Part shown: piece by piece, positions 46,056 through 53,672 of the stretch
How the letters are laid out: each line of letters opens with the position of its first letter
Numbering within the stretch: the stretch's first letter is position 1
Origin: Endozoicomonas_A sp049275935
GTDB taxonomy: Bacteria; Pseudomonadota; Gammaproteobacteria; Pseudomonadales; Endozoicomonadaceae
Assembly: GCF_049275935.1 (NCBI RefSeq)
Contig: NZ_CP184830.1
Span: 4,154,001 to 4,218,000, forward strand
Direction of reading: 5' to 3'
DNA length: 64,000 nt
The notes under the pieces: model-generated
Databases searched by the model: none
What the model was told of the DNA's origin: nothing
Seen by the model: only the letters and a program-made list of their open reading frames with translations
Translations under genes and position numbers: made by a program

Positions 46056-46277
46056 TCATTTCTGCACGGCGGTGGACGGGCTAACATTCAAAAATGCTGC
46101 AAAGACAGACTGGCTGACTTTGCATTTAGGGTGCAAATGCTTAATCTGCGTTGGAGCCAACGCCTTTACTGGTGGTAAACATAGTGCATCGAACTTGTGC
46201 ATGGTCGTGGTATTCATAATGCCAGCGTCATACAAGCCCTTGGAGGTTTCATGCATTGCGTCCAGTAAATCACTCAT
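46056..46277 (-). pseudogene. HigA-like antitoxin fragment (disrupted)
   Basis: A 73-residue frame with the start of an XRE/HigA-type antitoxin: MHKFDALCLPPVKALAPTQI and the helix-turn-helix part CKVSQSVFAAFLNVSPSTAVQK. The family normally continues VQKWE(T/I)GQ. Here a stop interrupts at the Trp position. The shifted frame continues as ETGQQHTRPEF before ending, so the gene is frameshifted. Just upstream is the tail of a toxin. Confidence 0.7.
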
Positions 46278-46332
46278 AGCTAATCTCCACTAAATCACCA
46301 GCCTCCAGTGCTTTTTTCAGGTCATCATCAAA
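46270..46332 (-). pseudogene. 3' remnant of a RelE/HigB-type toxin gene
   Basis: On the minus strand FDDDLKKALEAGDLVEISYE-stop precedes and overlaps the HigA-like start by 8 bases. This is the form of the C-terminal helix of RelE/HigB toxins that sit upstream of their antitoxin. The rest of the toxin is missing, cut by the junction with the 3' end of pilC (pilC stop at 46339). Confidence 0.5.
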
Positions 46333-46338
46333 ATGTTT

Positions 46339-47556
46339 CTACACAACAGACCCCAACTGGAAGATAGGCAAGTACATGGCAATAATAAGACCACCAACCA
46401 GCACACCAAGAACCGACATGATCAAAGGTTCCATCAAACTGGTCAGTCCATCTACCATGTTGTCGACTTCGTCTTCGTAAAAGGTAGCGACCTTATCGAG
46501 CATTTCATCCAGAGCGCCAGATTCTTCACCAATCGACACCATCTGAACGGCCATTGCAGGGAATATGCCGGAGTTTCTCATGGCAAATTGGAGTTGCTGA
46601 CCGCTGGATACGTCTTCCTTGATCCGTTGGGTAGCATCGAAATAGACGACGTTACCTGCAGCACCGGCAACCGAATCGAGGGCGTCCACCAGGGGGACAC
46701 CGGCGGCAAACGTCGTCGATAAAGTCCTGGCAAATCGGGCTACCGCTGATTTATCAAGAATAACACCAATCACCGGGATCTTGAGGGTGATTCGATCCAT
46801 TTTGTCTCTGGTTGCTTTGGACTTCTGCAACAGTTTTTTGAACAGGAATCCGAAGGCGACAAGAACGGCTATCGCCAGATGCCATGAACTCTGAACCACT
46901 TCAGAGATACCGATAACCAGCTGGGTAAAGGCAGGCAACTCGGCTCCAAACCCCTGGAATACTTCCTCAAACTGAGGCACTACATAGACCAGCAGAATAC
47001 CGGTTACGATCATCGCAACACCCACGACTGCGATGGGGTATTTCATTGCTTTTTTGATTTTTGCCTTGAGGGCCTCGGTCTTCTCTTTGTAGGTGGCGAT
47101 TCTGTCCAGCAGTGACTCCAGAGAGCCTGACTGCTCACCGGAAGCGACCAGGTTGCAATAGAGGTCATCAAAATGAATGGGATGGTTTCTCAGAGCGTCG
47201 GCCAAGGTGGAACCACCGGCAACATCATTCTTGATTTTGCCAATGAGATCTTTCATGGCAGGCTTTTCGATGCCGTCAGAGGTAATATCAAAAGCCTGAA
47301 GCAGGGGTACACCTGCTTTCATCATGGTAGCGAGCTGGCGGGTAAACAGGGCAATGTCCATGGGCTTGATCTTGCCGCCCTTTGTGCCCAGTGACATACC
47401 TTTTTTTCTGACTTTTGTGGTGCTGATTCCCTGCTTACGGAGTTCGGCCTTGACCAGGGCAATACTACCACTCTGGATTTCTCCCTTGACCTTCCGTCCA
47501 CTCTTGTCCTTACCTTCCCAGACGAATGTGGCTGTTTTTGTTGGTTTTCGTGCCAT
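46339..47556 (-). CDS. pilC: Type IV pilus inner-membrane platform protein
   Basis: A 405-residue GspF-family membrane protein. Two GspF domains are visible: FTRQLATMMKAGVPLLQAF (about residue 70) and ARTLSTTFAAGVPLVDALDSV (about residue 272), each followed by a large hydrophobic segment (GVAMIVTGILLVYVVPQF; LIMSVLGVLVGGLIIAMYLP). It couples the PilB/PilT motors to pilin insertion. Length and C-terminus (IFQLGSVV) are normal, so the gene is complete. Usually pilB lies directly upstream and pilD directly downstream; neither is adjacent here. pilC and pilD remain on the same strand. Confidence 0.95.
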   Translation of the reverse strand: MARKPTKTATFVWEGKDKSGRKVKGEIQSGSIALVKAELRKQGISTTKVRKKGMSLGTKGGKIKPMDIALFTRQLATMMKAGVPLLQAFDITSDGIEKPAMKDLIGKIKNDVAGGSTLADALRNHPIHFDDLYCNLVASGEQSGSLESLLDRIATYKEKTEALKAKIKKAMKYPIAVVGVAMIVTGILLVYVVPQFEEVFQGFGAELPAFTQLVIGISEVVQSSWHLAIAVLVAFGFLFKKLLQKSKATRDKMDRITLKIPVIGVILDKSAVARFARTLSTTFAAGVPLVDALDSVAGAAGNVVYFDATQRIKEDVSSGQQLQFAMRNSGIFPAMAVQMVSIGEESGALDEMLDKVATFYEDEVDNMVDGLTSLMEPLIMSVLGVLVGGLIIAMYLPIFQLGSVV

Positions 47557-47957
47557 ATCTAGCCAGTTCCGTAGCTTCTTTTATCATTCTTGTTGAGCCA
47601 CCGCGATGCAATGGCGCTGAACCGCTGTTAACGGAGTTCGCTATAGGGGGTTCATTATAGCGCTAATGGCTTTGTCGGCGAGTATTGTACGAGACCTTAG
47701 GGAAACTTTATAGGAAGTAGAAAACAAAATCACAAAAAGATGACAGAAGTCTTCAGAACGGTTGTAAAAAGCCGGTGACTATTCTGCTGTAGCGGGTTTG
47801 CCGCAGCGGTTTTTTTACCAGTGAAACCTTTGGTTTTTGACAGAAAAATACGCTTGCTTTCTTGAACTATCACTTTCTTTGTCTACTTTTCCAATCTAAT
47901 AAATCAAAAACACAAGACAGAAGACATAAAACACAAAACAGATGTAAGGAAAAAATT
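47557..47957. promoter_or_regulatory. Divergent region between pilC and the zinc-finger-like gene
   Basis: The 401 bases hold no gene. pilB is absent. CTATAGGGGGTTCATTATAGCG (47641-47662) has a palindromic CTATA..TATAG arrangement near the pilC start and could be part of its promoter. On the other side the repeated CACAAGACAGAAGACATAAAACACAAAACAGA tract precedes the plus-strand gene. Confidence 0.35.
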
Positions 47958-49001
47958 TTGAAAAAACCACTCTCTTTGGGACTGCTGTTGCTGATGCTCT
48001 CTCTGTCTGTGATTTGTCAGGCCAGATCATTGAAAGGAAGTTTTGTTGTCGAGTTTGAACAGAGTGGCGTTTACCCGGGCGAGAGCTTTTCCATAATGTC
48101 TGGCGAGCATGGATTGTCTGACAAGCCGTCATACGGTGTCGACGCCGATTCAGGATCGAATTTGCCACCTGATAACGAAGCATTCAGTCTTGGCGGTTAC
48201 GGAGTGAAAACGTCTTTTATTGAGTCGATTTCTTGGCAACTGATTTACGCTGCTAATCTGCTGGTTGCTTACGAACTGGTTCTGACCACCAATGGCACCC
48301 CTGACTCTAAACCATACTCACGTCTGACTGCAGAAGCACTTGCTGCTGTAGGCGCGCTTTTGAAAAGCTATTGGAACGCCGATTCACCGTTCTATAAACC
48401 GTTGGGTCAACTGGAGGCAACTCAGGGTGACCCGTTTGCGGTCACCACTATGATGCTTCCTGGTCACAGTCAACAACAAAAAGCGCCATCAGCAGAAGCA
48501 TCATCATCCGGTCAGCAAGCCTCAGGAACCGCAACCCCCCAAGCTTTTTCCAGCTTTTGGTCTTCAGGCTCTGGCGGCGGTAACGAAGGCTCTGGACAAC
48601 CCCAGCATACTTTGGGTTTAAATTGTTTTGTCGATTCCTGCGCAGGTGTCTGTAAACTCCCTCAAATAATCGATATTAGCGAGTCAGCTGATTGGTCGCT
48701 GGGTCCGCTGGAGAATTCGACGACCCATACTTGTTATGATAATGAGATGGCAGAAACACAACCCTTTGAGCAACCCCATACATTTAAATTTACGTTTACG
48801 ATGGATGACCCAACAAACAGCTGCACGCTGCATCCAGAGGCAATCTTTACAGGTGATGCCTGGGGGGCAGACGACTACGATCCAGTAACCTGTGGATGCG
48901 GGGTAGTCTGTATGAATCATGAGGCTCTTTTGAAGCACCAAAAAAGAGAACACAATACCGGGAGTTCCGAGCAAAGTCAGAATTTCAAAAGAAGGCGCTA
49001 A
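47958..49001 (+). CDS. Secreted protein of unknown function with C2H2-finger-like C-terminus
   Basis: I start this at the TTG at 47958, which has AAGGA seven bases upstream and leads into a good signal peptide (KKPLSLGLLLLMLSLSVICQA). The upstream extension in the frame is low-complexity. The 347-residue product has a Ser/Gly/Gln-rich linker (SSGQQASGTATPQAFSS), then a Cys-rich part: CFVDSCAGVCKL, and near the end C-x-C-x12-H-x4-H in the segment CGCGVVCMNHEALLKHQKRE. This last resembles a C2H2 zinc finger, unusual for an exported bacterial protein. I do not recognise the rest. Its stop codon TAA is the first three bases of the 209-bp repeat, so the C-terminus may be truncated or shifted. Confidence 0.6.
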   Translation: MKKPLSLGLLLLMLSLSVICQARSLKGSFVVEFEQSGVYPGESFSIMSGEHGLSDKPSYGVDADSGSNLPPDNEAFSLGGYGVKTSFIESISWQLIYAANLLVAYELVLTTNGTPDSKPYSRLTAEALAAVGALLKSYWNADSPFYKPLGQLEATQGDPFAVTTMMLPGHSQQQKAPSAEASSSGQQASGTATPQAFSSFWSSGSGGGNEGSGQPQHTLGLNCFVDSCAGVCKLPQIIDISESADWSLGPLENSTTHTCYDNEMAETQPFEQPHTFKFTFTMDDPTNSCTLHPEAIFTGDAWGADDYDPVTCGCGVVCMNHEALLKHQKREHNTGSSEQSQNFKRRR

Positions 49002-49207
49002 GTACTCAGTCATACGGAATCGAATATTTTTGGCTTATTGGGCAGGTGCTCTGCAAGGCGCAACGACGGGAACATAGCAAGCTATGTGACCAGAGTTGCA
49101 ACGCATCACGACTGCATGGATGCAGGAGCTAGAGCAACGCAGGAGCAGTTGCCGCGAGTGCCTGAACAAAAAGTCAGAAAATATGACTTCGTATGGTTGA
49201 GTACTTA
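48999..49207. repeat. 209-bp palindromic repeat, copy 1
   Basis: Ends are TAAGTACTCA..CATACG and their complement. The interior contains GGCGCAACGACGGGAACATAG and CTCCTGCATCCATGCAG-type palindromes. It matches the segment at 63612-63820 in inverted orientation with only about six differences over the same length. Non-coding, and able to fold into an extended hairpin. Confidence 0.9.
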
Positions 49208-49244
49208 AGGGCCCAAAGTGTTCAACAAACTTCTCTTAGCCATT

Positions 49245-50063
49245 TCATTCATCCTCATAGCAGCAGTCTACTGAGGTGGTAGTGTAGTCGTCCAGGTTCA
49301 GGGCAGTGAGGCAGCGTCCCCAGACGCAACCGGTATCGAGAGCATGGATTTTTTTTCGCTGACTGTTGCCTTCCAGGGCGGCCCAGTGACCAAAAATAAT
49401 ACGTTCCTTGTAGACCGGGCTGTCAGGAAAGCTGTACCAGGGGGCGAATGTCTCTGAGGCAGATGCTGTCTTGTTATCGAGGTCAAGCCGACCGTATTGG
49501 TCACAAAAACGCATCCGTGTCAGGTAGGCTGCGGTCAGTTTGAGACGAGCTCGACGGGTATAGGCCTCTTCCATAGAGCTGATGGAGTCTGATTTGAATA
49601 AAAACTGAAGAAACTCCTGATAGTTTTCTCCCTGAAGCGCTTTTTCCAGCTTGCCTGCATAAAGGCAGGCCTGCTTCAGAGTCCAGATCGGAGGAATTCC
49701 GGCATGCACCATGGTGACTTTGCGTTTTTTATCATGATGAATCAGTGGGCGGTACCTTAACCAATCAAGCAGTGAGTCCCGGTCAGGGGCGCTGAGTAGA
49801 GGGGCTAATGTGTCTTTCCTTTTAGATCGGCGAACGCGTGCAGCAACAGCTAGTAGGTGCAGGTCATGGTTCCCCAGAACAGCAGTACAATGGCTACCGA
49901 GACTTTTCAGGTAGCGAAGCGTGGCCAGTGAGTCGGGGCCACGGTTTACCATATCTCCCGCCACCCACAATTGATCGCGGCCAGGCTTGAAACGGACTTT
50001 GTCAAGCAGGCGTCTGAGAGGTTCGTAACATCCCTGGATATCACCTACGGCGTAAACGGTCAT
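49245..50063 (-). CDS. apaH: Symmetrical diadenosine tetraphosphate hydrolase
   Basis: A 272-residue calcineurin-type phosphoesterase that splits Ap4A into two ADP. The metal-binding motifs are all present: YAVGDIQGCYEPL (GDxxG), VAGDMVNRGPDS (GDxVxRG), VLGNHDLHLL (GNHD), and later HAGIPP and FGHWAALEG. Length is normal (about 270-280). In most gammaproteobacteria apaG lies between rsmA and apaH. Here it is absent and replaced by 359 bases without a gene. Confidence 0.95.
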   Translation of the reverse strand: MTVYAVGDIQGCYEPLRRLLDKVRFKPGRDQLWVAGDMVNRGPDSLATLRYLKSLGSHCTAVLGNHDLHLLAVAARVRRSKRKDTLAPLLSAPDRDSLLDWLRYRPLIHHDKKRKVTMVHAGIPPIWTLKQACLYAGKLEKALQGENYQEFLQFLFKSDSISSMEEAYTRRARLKLTAAYLTRMRFCDQYGRLDLDNKTASASETFAPWYSFPDSPVYKERIIFGHWAALEGNSQRKKIHALDTGCVWGRCLTALNLDDYTTTSVDCCYEDE

Positions 50064-50388
50064 TAACTATAATCTCCTGAACCTTTCAATGTGGAGCAGC
50101 AATACATGACTTATAAAGGTTGCTGATTTTTAACATCAAATTGAGGATTGCCTGGTGGAAATGCCCAAAGGCTTTTCCTGATCAGGTGTCTGTTTCAGGA
50201 TAAGCTTCTGACCGACTCGAAAAAATATCCTTTTCTTCGTTGGCCGGATGGAGGTTCTTCTCCACACTACTGAAAACTGTATTTCCCTGCTAATATGCAT
50301 TTCCCTGCTAATAGTAGTAACTCAGTGAGCAGCGGGCATGCAAGCTGTCTTGCTGTTTAGCATTTAATAGCAGCTTTTCACGGTGAAA
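50064..50388. other. Intergenic region in place of apaG
   Basis: No coding sequence recognised. It contains a direct repeat ATTTCCCTGCTAATA (near 50280 and 50300) and is bounded by the rsmA terminator. The apaH promoter must lie here. I see no apaG remnant. Confidence 0.5.
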
Positions 50389-50419
50389 AATTGTTCATCC
50401 CCGAGGGTGATGAACAATT
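50389..50419 (-). terminator. Intrinsic terminator of rsmA
   Basis: On the minus strand AATTGTTCATC pairs perfectly with GATGAACAATT around a 9-base loop and is followed by TTTTTC. It lies 4 bases behind the rsmA stop, so apaH is transcribed separately. Confidence 0.85.
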
Positions 50420-50422
50420 GTT

Positions 50423-51229
50423 TCAGTCGTTCATGGCAGATGTATGCAGATAGTTGGCGATGGCAACAAACTCGGGCAGCGTCACCGTTTCAGGGCGACT
50501 CGCTGGGTCAACACCCAGTTCAGTGAGTGCGTCGGCAGAGATCAGCTTTTTCAGAGTGTTTCGCATGGTTTTACGGCGTTGCTGGAAAGCTTCCCGAACA
50601 ACCCTTTCCAAAAGGTTTACGTCATCCGCCGGGCAAGGTAACTCATTATAAGGCTCAAGTCGTACAATGGCTGAGTCAACTTTGGGGGCTGGTTTGAAAC
50701 AGCCCGGGCCCACAACGAACAGATTGTCTACCTTGCAGTAGTACTGGGCCATGATGCCCAAACGCCCATAGTGCTTTTCACCGGGCTGCGCTGCCAGTCT
50801 TTCCACAACCTCTTTTTGCAACATAAAGTACATATCGCTGATCAGCCCCTGGAACTCAAGCAGGTGGAAAATCAGGGGGGTGGATATGTTGTAGGGCAGG
50901 TTGCCCACCAGTCTAAGTGTTTGACCCTCTTTAATAAGAGAGGAGAAATCAAACTTTAGGGCGTCTCCTTCGTGAATTCTGAACTCAGGATTCAGGCCAA
51001 ACCTGAGCTTCAGAGTCGGGATCAGATCTCTGTCCAGTTCAACCACGTCCAGTTGCCCGGCAGCGTCCAGCAGAAATTCGGTCAGTGCACCCTGACCTGG
51101 GCCAATTTCCACAATTCGGTCGCCCGCCTTTGGGTGTATGGAACGGATAATCCGTTGAATGACACCGTGATCGTGCAGAAAGTTCTGACCAAATCGTTTA
51201 CGGGCCTTGTGGTAGGGAATTTCAGCCAT
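50423..51229 (-). CDS. rsmA: 16S rRNA dimethyladenosine transferase
   Basis: A 268-residue methyltransferase (KsgA) that dimethylates two adjacent adenines at the 3' end of 16S rRNA during small-subunit maturation. The SAM-binding motif is VEIGPGQGALTEFLL, with the N-terminal KRFGQNFLHDHGV; motif IV is NLPYNISTPLIFHLL; and QQRRKTMRNTLKKL is the C-terminal family signature. Length is normal. It lies downstream of pdxA with 63 bases between, probably in one transcription unit. Confidence 0.96.
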   Translation of the reverse strand: MAEIPYHKARKRFGQNFLHDHGVIQRIIRSIHPKAGDRIVEIGPGQGALTEFLLDAAGQLDVVELDRDLIPTLKLRFGLNPEFRIHEGDALKFDFSSLIKEGQTLRLVGNLPYNISTPLIFHLLEFQGLISDMYFMLQKEVVERLAAQPGEKHYGRLGIMAQYYCKVDNLFVVGPGCFKPAPKVDSAIVRLEPYNELPCPADDVNLLERVVREAFQQRRKTMRNTLKKLISADALTELGVDPASRPETVTLPEFVAIANYLHTSAMND

Positions 51230-51292
51230 GCTTTTGACAAACTAAACCAGCAACAGAGGGGGCGCTATAATAGCGGCAGATAAGCCATTTGG

Positions 51293-52276
51293 CTACTGAA
51301 CCATATCGAGAGCATAGCGGATAGCGGTAAACAGGCTGCCCGAATCGGCTTTTCCAGTCCCGGCCAGATCCAGAGCCGTGCCGTGATCGACAGAGGTACG
51401 AATAACGGGAAGCCCCAGGGTAATATTGACGGCATTACCAAAGCCTTTGTATTTCAGAACCGGCAAACCCTGATCATGGTACATCGCCAGAACAGCGTCA
51501 GCATTTTCAAGATATTTCGGGTTAAAGAGCGTGTCGGCTGGCAGAGGACCTACCAGATTCATACCTTCATGGTTTAACTGATTCAGTACCGGAATAATGG
51601 TTTCTATTTCTTCCATGCCAAGGTGACCCCCTTCTCCAGCGTGAGGGTTAAGACCGCAGACCAGAATTCTGGGGTTCTCGATGGTAAATTTTGTCACCAT
51701 ATCCCTGTGAAGAATTCTGATGACTTCTTCCAGAGAAGATTGTGTGATAGCAGACGAGACATCCTTAAGTGGCAGGTGGGTGGTGGCCAGAGCGACCCTG
51801 AGGCCTTCGGTTGCCAGCATCATAACGACTTTTTGAGTGTTGGTTTTTTCGGCTAGAAATTCGGTATGGCCACTGAAAGGAACACCTGCGTTATTGATCA
51901 CTTCCTTGCTGACAGGAGCGGTGACCATGGCATCGAACAAACCATTTTGACAGCCTTCAATGGCATAGCTCAGCATTTCCAGAACGTAGGGGCTGTTGGC
52001 TTCATTAAGCTGTCCGGCTGAGCAGGGTTTGGTCAGGGAGACAGGGGCAACCAGAAGAGTTCCTTCTCTGGCAGGTTCTTTTTCATCAGGGTTGAATAAT
52101 TCAAAGGTTATATCCATTCCCAGAGTGTCTGCACGCTGCGCCAGAAGCTCAGGATCGGCAGCGACCACTGTTTGCACCGGCAAATTCTGGTAAGCCAGTT
52201 GCAGGCAGAGGTCGGGTCCGATGCCTGCAGGCTCGCCGGAGGTAATGATCAGTCTGGGCAGTGTGTTGCGTGTCAT
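51293..52276 (-). CDS. pdxA: 4-hydroxythreonine-4-phosphate dehydrogenase
   Basis: A 327-residue NAD-dependent dehydrogenase of pyridoxal-5'-phosphate synthesis. The family motifs are ITSGEPAGIGPDL at the N-terminus, APVSKEVINNAG, the metal-binding His in FSGHTEFLAE, NPHAGEGGHLG, and the C-terminal MYHDQGLPVLKYKGFGNAVN. The order surA-pdxA-rsmA is common in gammaproteobacteria. A strong terminator after surA suggests that pdxA has its own promoter in the 52277-52338 gap. Confidence 0.96.
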   Translation of the reverse strand: MTRNTLPRLIITSGEPAGIGPDLCLQLAYQNLPVQTVVAADPELLAQRADTLGMDITFELFNPDEKEPAREGTLLVAPVSLTKPCSAGQLNEANSPYVLEMLSYAIEGCQNGLFDAMVTAPVSKEVINNAGVPFSGHTEFLAEKTNTQKVVMMLATEGLRVALATTHLPLKDVSSAITQSSLEEVIRILHRDMVTKFTIENPRILVCGLNPHAGEGGHLGMEEIETIIPVLNQLNHEGMNLVGPLPADTLFNPKYLENADAVLAMYHDQGLPVLKYKGFGNAVNITLGLPVIRTSVDHGTALDLAGTGKADSGSLFTAIRYALDMVQ

Positions 52277-52338
52277 AAGTCAGCCATGAGCCATGAAAAA
52301 TAGAGTGTGTGCCACAAAAGAGAGTCTACAAAAAAAAC

Positions 52339-52362
52339 AACGCCCCGGAAAACCGGGGCGTT
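52339..52362 (-). terminator. Intrinsic terminator of surA
   Basis: AACGCCCCGG and CCGGGGCGTT form a perfect 10-bp GC-rich stem around four bases, with a T7-8 tract following on the minus strand (52330-52337). It lies 17 bases behind the surA stop. Confidence 0.95.
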
Positions 52363-52379
52363 ATTCTTCTCGGGATGTC

Positions 52380-53672
52380 TCAGAGTCGTATGTCTATGTA
52401 ACTCTGATCTCTGATTTCACGTAGCCACACCTGAAGCTCTTCTTCAAACTTGCGGTTGCCCAGAATTTCACGCACTTTGTTTCTGCGGACCTTGTCGCTG
52501 ATGTCTGAATTACGTTTACCCAATACCTGCAGAACGTGCCAGCCGTATGAACTCTTGAAGGGGTCGCTGACTACTTTTTCAGGCGTTTCTTTCATGGCTT
52601 TCTGGAATTCCGGAACCAGAGTCTTGGGAGAAACCCAGTTCAGGTCTCCGCCATTGAGAGCTGAGCCAGTGTCGTCAGAATAAGCCTTGGCCAGCTCAGA
52701 AAAATCTTCACCTTTCTCAATTCGGTCATAGAGGCTCTTGGCGAGCATCTGCGCTTCAAGATCGCTGCGAATTTCGTTGGGCTTGATCAGAATATGACGA
52801 ACGTGTATCTGATGTTCCATATGCTTCTCGTTACCACGAGTGTCGATCAGTTTGAAGATATGAAAGCCACCAGGGCTGCGAATCGGTGCAGATACTTCTC
52901 CGTCTGTCATCTTCAACGCCTGTTCAGCAAAAAGAGTTGGCAGCTGATCAGCAGAGCGCCAGCCCAGATCGCCACCATTTAAGGCGTTCTGGCCGCCGGA
53001 GTAGCTGAGCGCCATTTCGGAAAAGTTGGCACCCCTGTCAAGCTGAATAGCAATATTGTTGGCTTTCTTTTCAGCTTCCCGAACCTGATCAGGTGTCGGA
53101 TTGTCTGGTGTGGCAATGAGAATATGGCCCAGACGATATTCAACTTGCATGCTGGCCTGTCCTTCCGGCGACTTGAGGAAGTTGTCCACTTCCTGCTCGC
53201 TGATCTGGATGCGCTCGGCAATCTGGCGTTGACGCACCCGGTTGATGATCATCTCGCGACGAATTTCTTCCCGGGCAGCGGCGTAAGACAGGCCGCCTGA
53301 TTCAAGATTTTTCTTGAAGGCTTCAACAGACATACCGTTTCGCTTGGCGATTTTACTGATGGCGTCATTCAAAGCCCAGTCATCAATTCGGATTCCGCCG
53401 CGCTGACCCATCTGCAGTTGCAGGTTTTCAAGAATCAGCTGGTCGAGCACCTGCTTCTTGAGGATGTTGTCAGGAGGCATGGGAATATCCCGACTGTTCA
53501 ACTGACGCTGAACAGCTTCGATACGGTTGTTTAGCTCGCTTTCCATCACCACGTCTTTGTCGACGACGGCAACAATGCGATCCAATGGTAGCGACTTGGC
53601 GTTAGCCGTACCGCCGACTACTGCAAGGGTGCAGCAGGCGACAAAGAATAGACTCTTCAATCCCGTCATCAT
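52380..53672 (-). CDS. surA: Periplasmic chaperone and peptidyl-prolyl isomerase
   Basis: A 430-residue periplasmic chaperone for outer-membrane proteins. A signal peptide (LFFVACCTLAVVGGTANA) is followed by the SurA N-terminal chaperone domain (LDRIVAVVDKDVVMESEL) and two parvulin-type PPIase domains. The first is around EYRLGHILIATPDN with GGDLGWRSADQLP; the second around HVRHILIKPNEI with GGDLNWVSPKTL. The tail RNKVREILGNRKFEEELQVWLREIRDQSYIDIRL is typical. It overlaps the lptD stop by one base, so the two are in one operon. Its clients would include LptD and the other barrels here. Confidence 0.96.
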   Translation of the reverse strand: MMTGLKSLFFVACCTLAVVGGTANAKSLPLDRIVAVVDKDVVMESELNNRIEAVQRQLNSRDIPMPPDNILKKQVLDQLILENLQLQMGQRGGIRIDDWALNDAISKIAKRNGMSVEAFKKNLESGGLSYAAAREEIRREMIINRVRQRQIAERIQISEQEVDNFLKSPEGQASMQVEYRLGHILIATPDNPTPDQVREAEKKANNIAIQLDRGANFSEMALSYSGGQNALNGGDLGWRSADQLPTLFAEQALKMTDGEVSAPIRSPGGFHIFKLIDTRGNEKHMEHQIHVRHILIKPNEIRSDLEAQMLAKSLYDRIEKGEDFSELAKAYSDDTGSALNGGDLNWVSPKTLVPEFQKAMKETPEKVVSDPFKSSYGWHVLQVLGKRNSDISDKVRRNKVREILGNRKFEEELQVWLREIRDQSYIDIRL

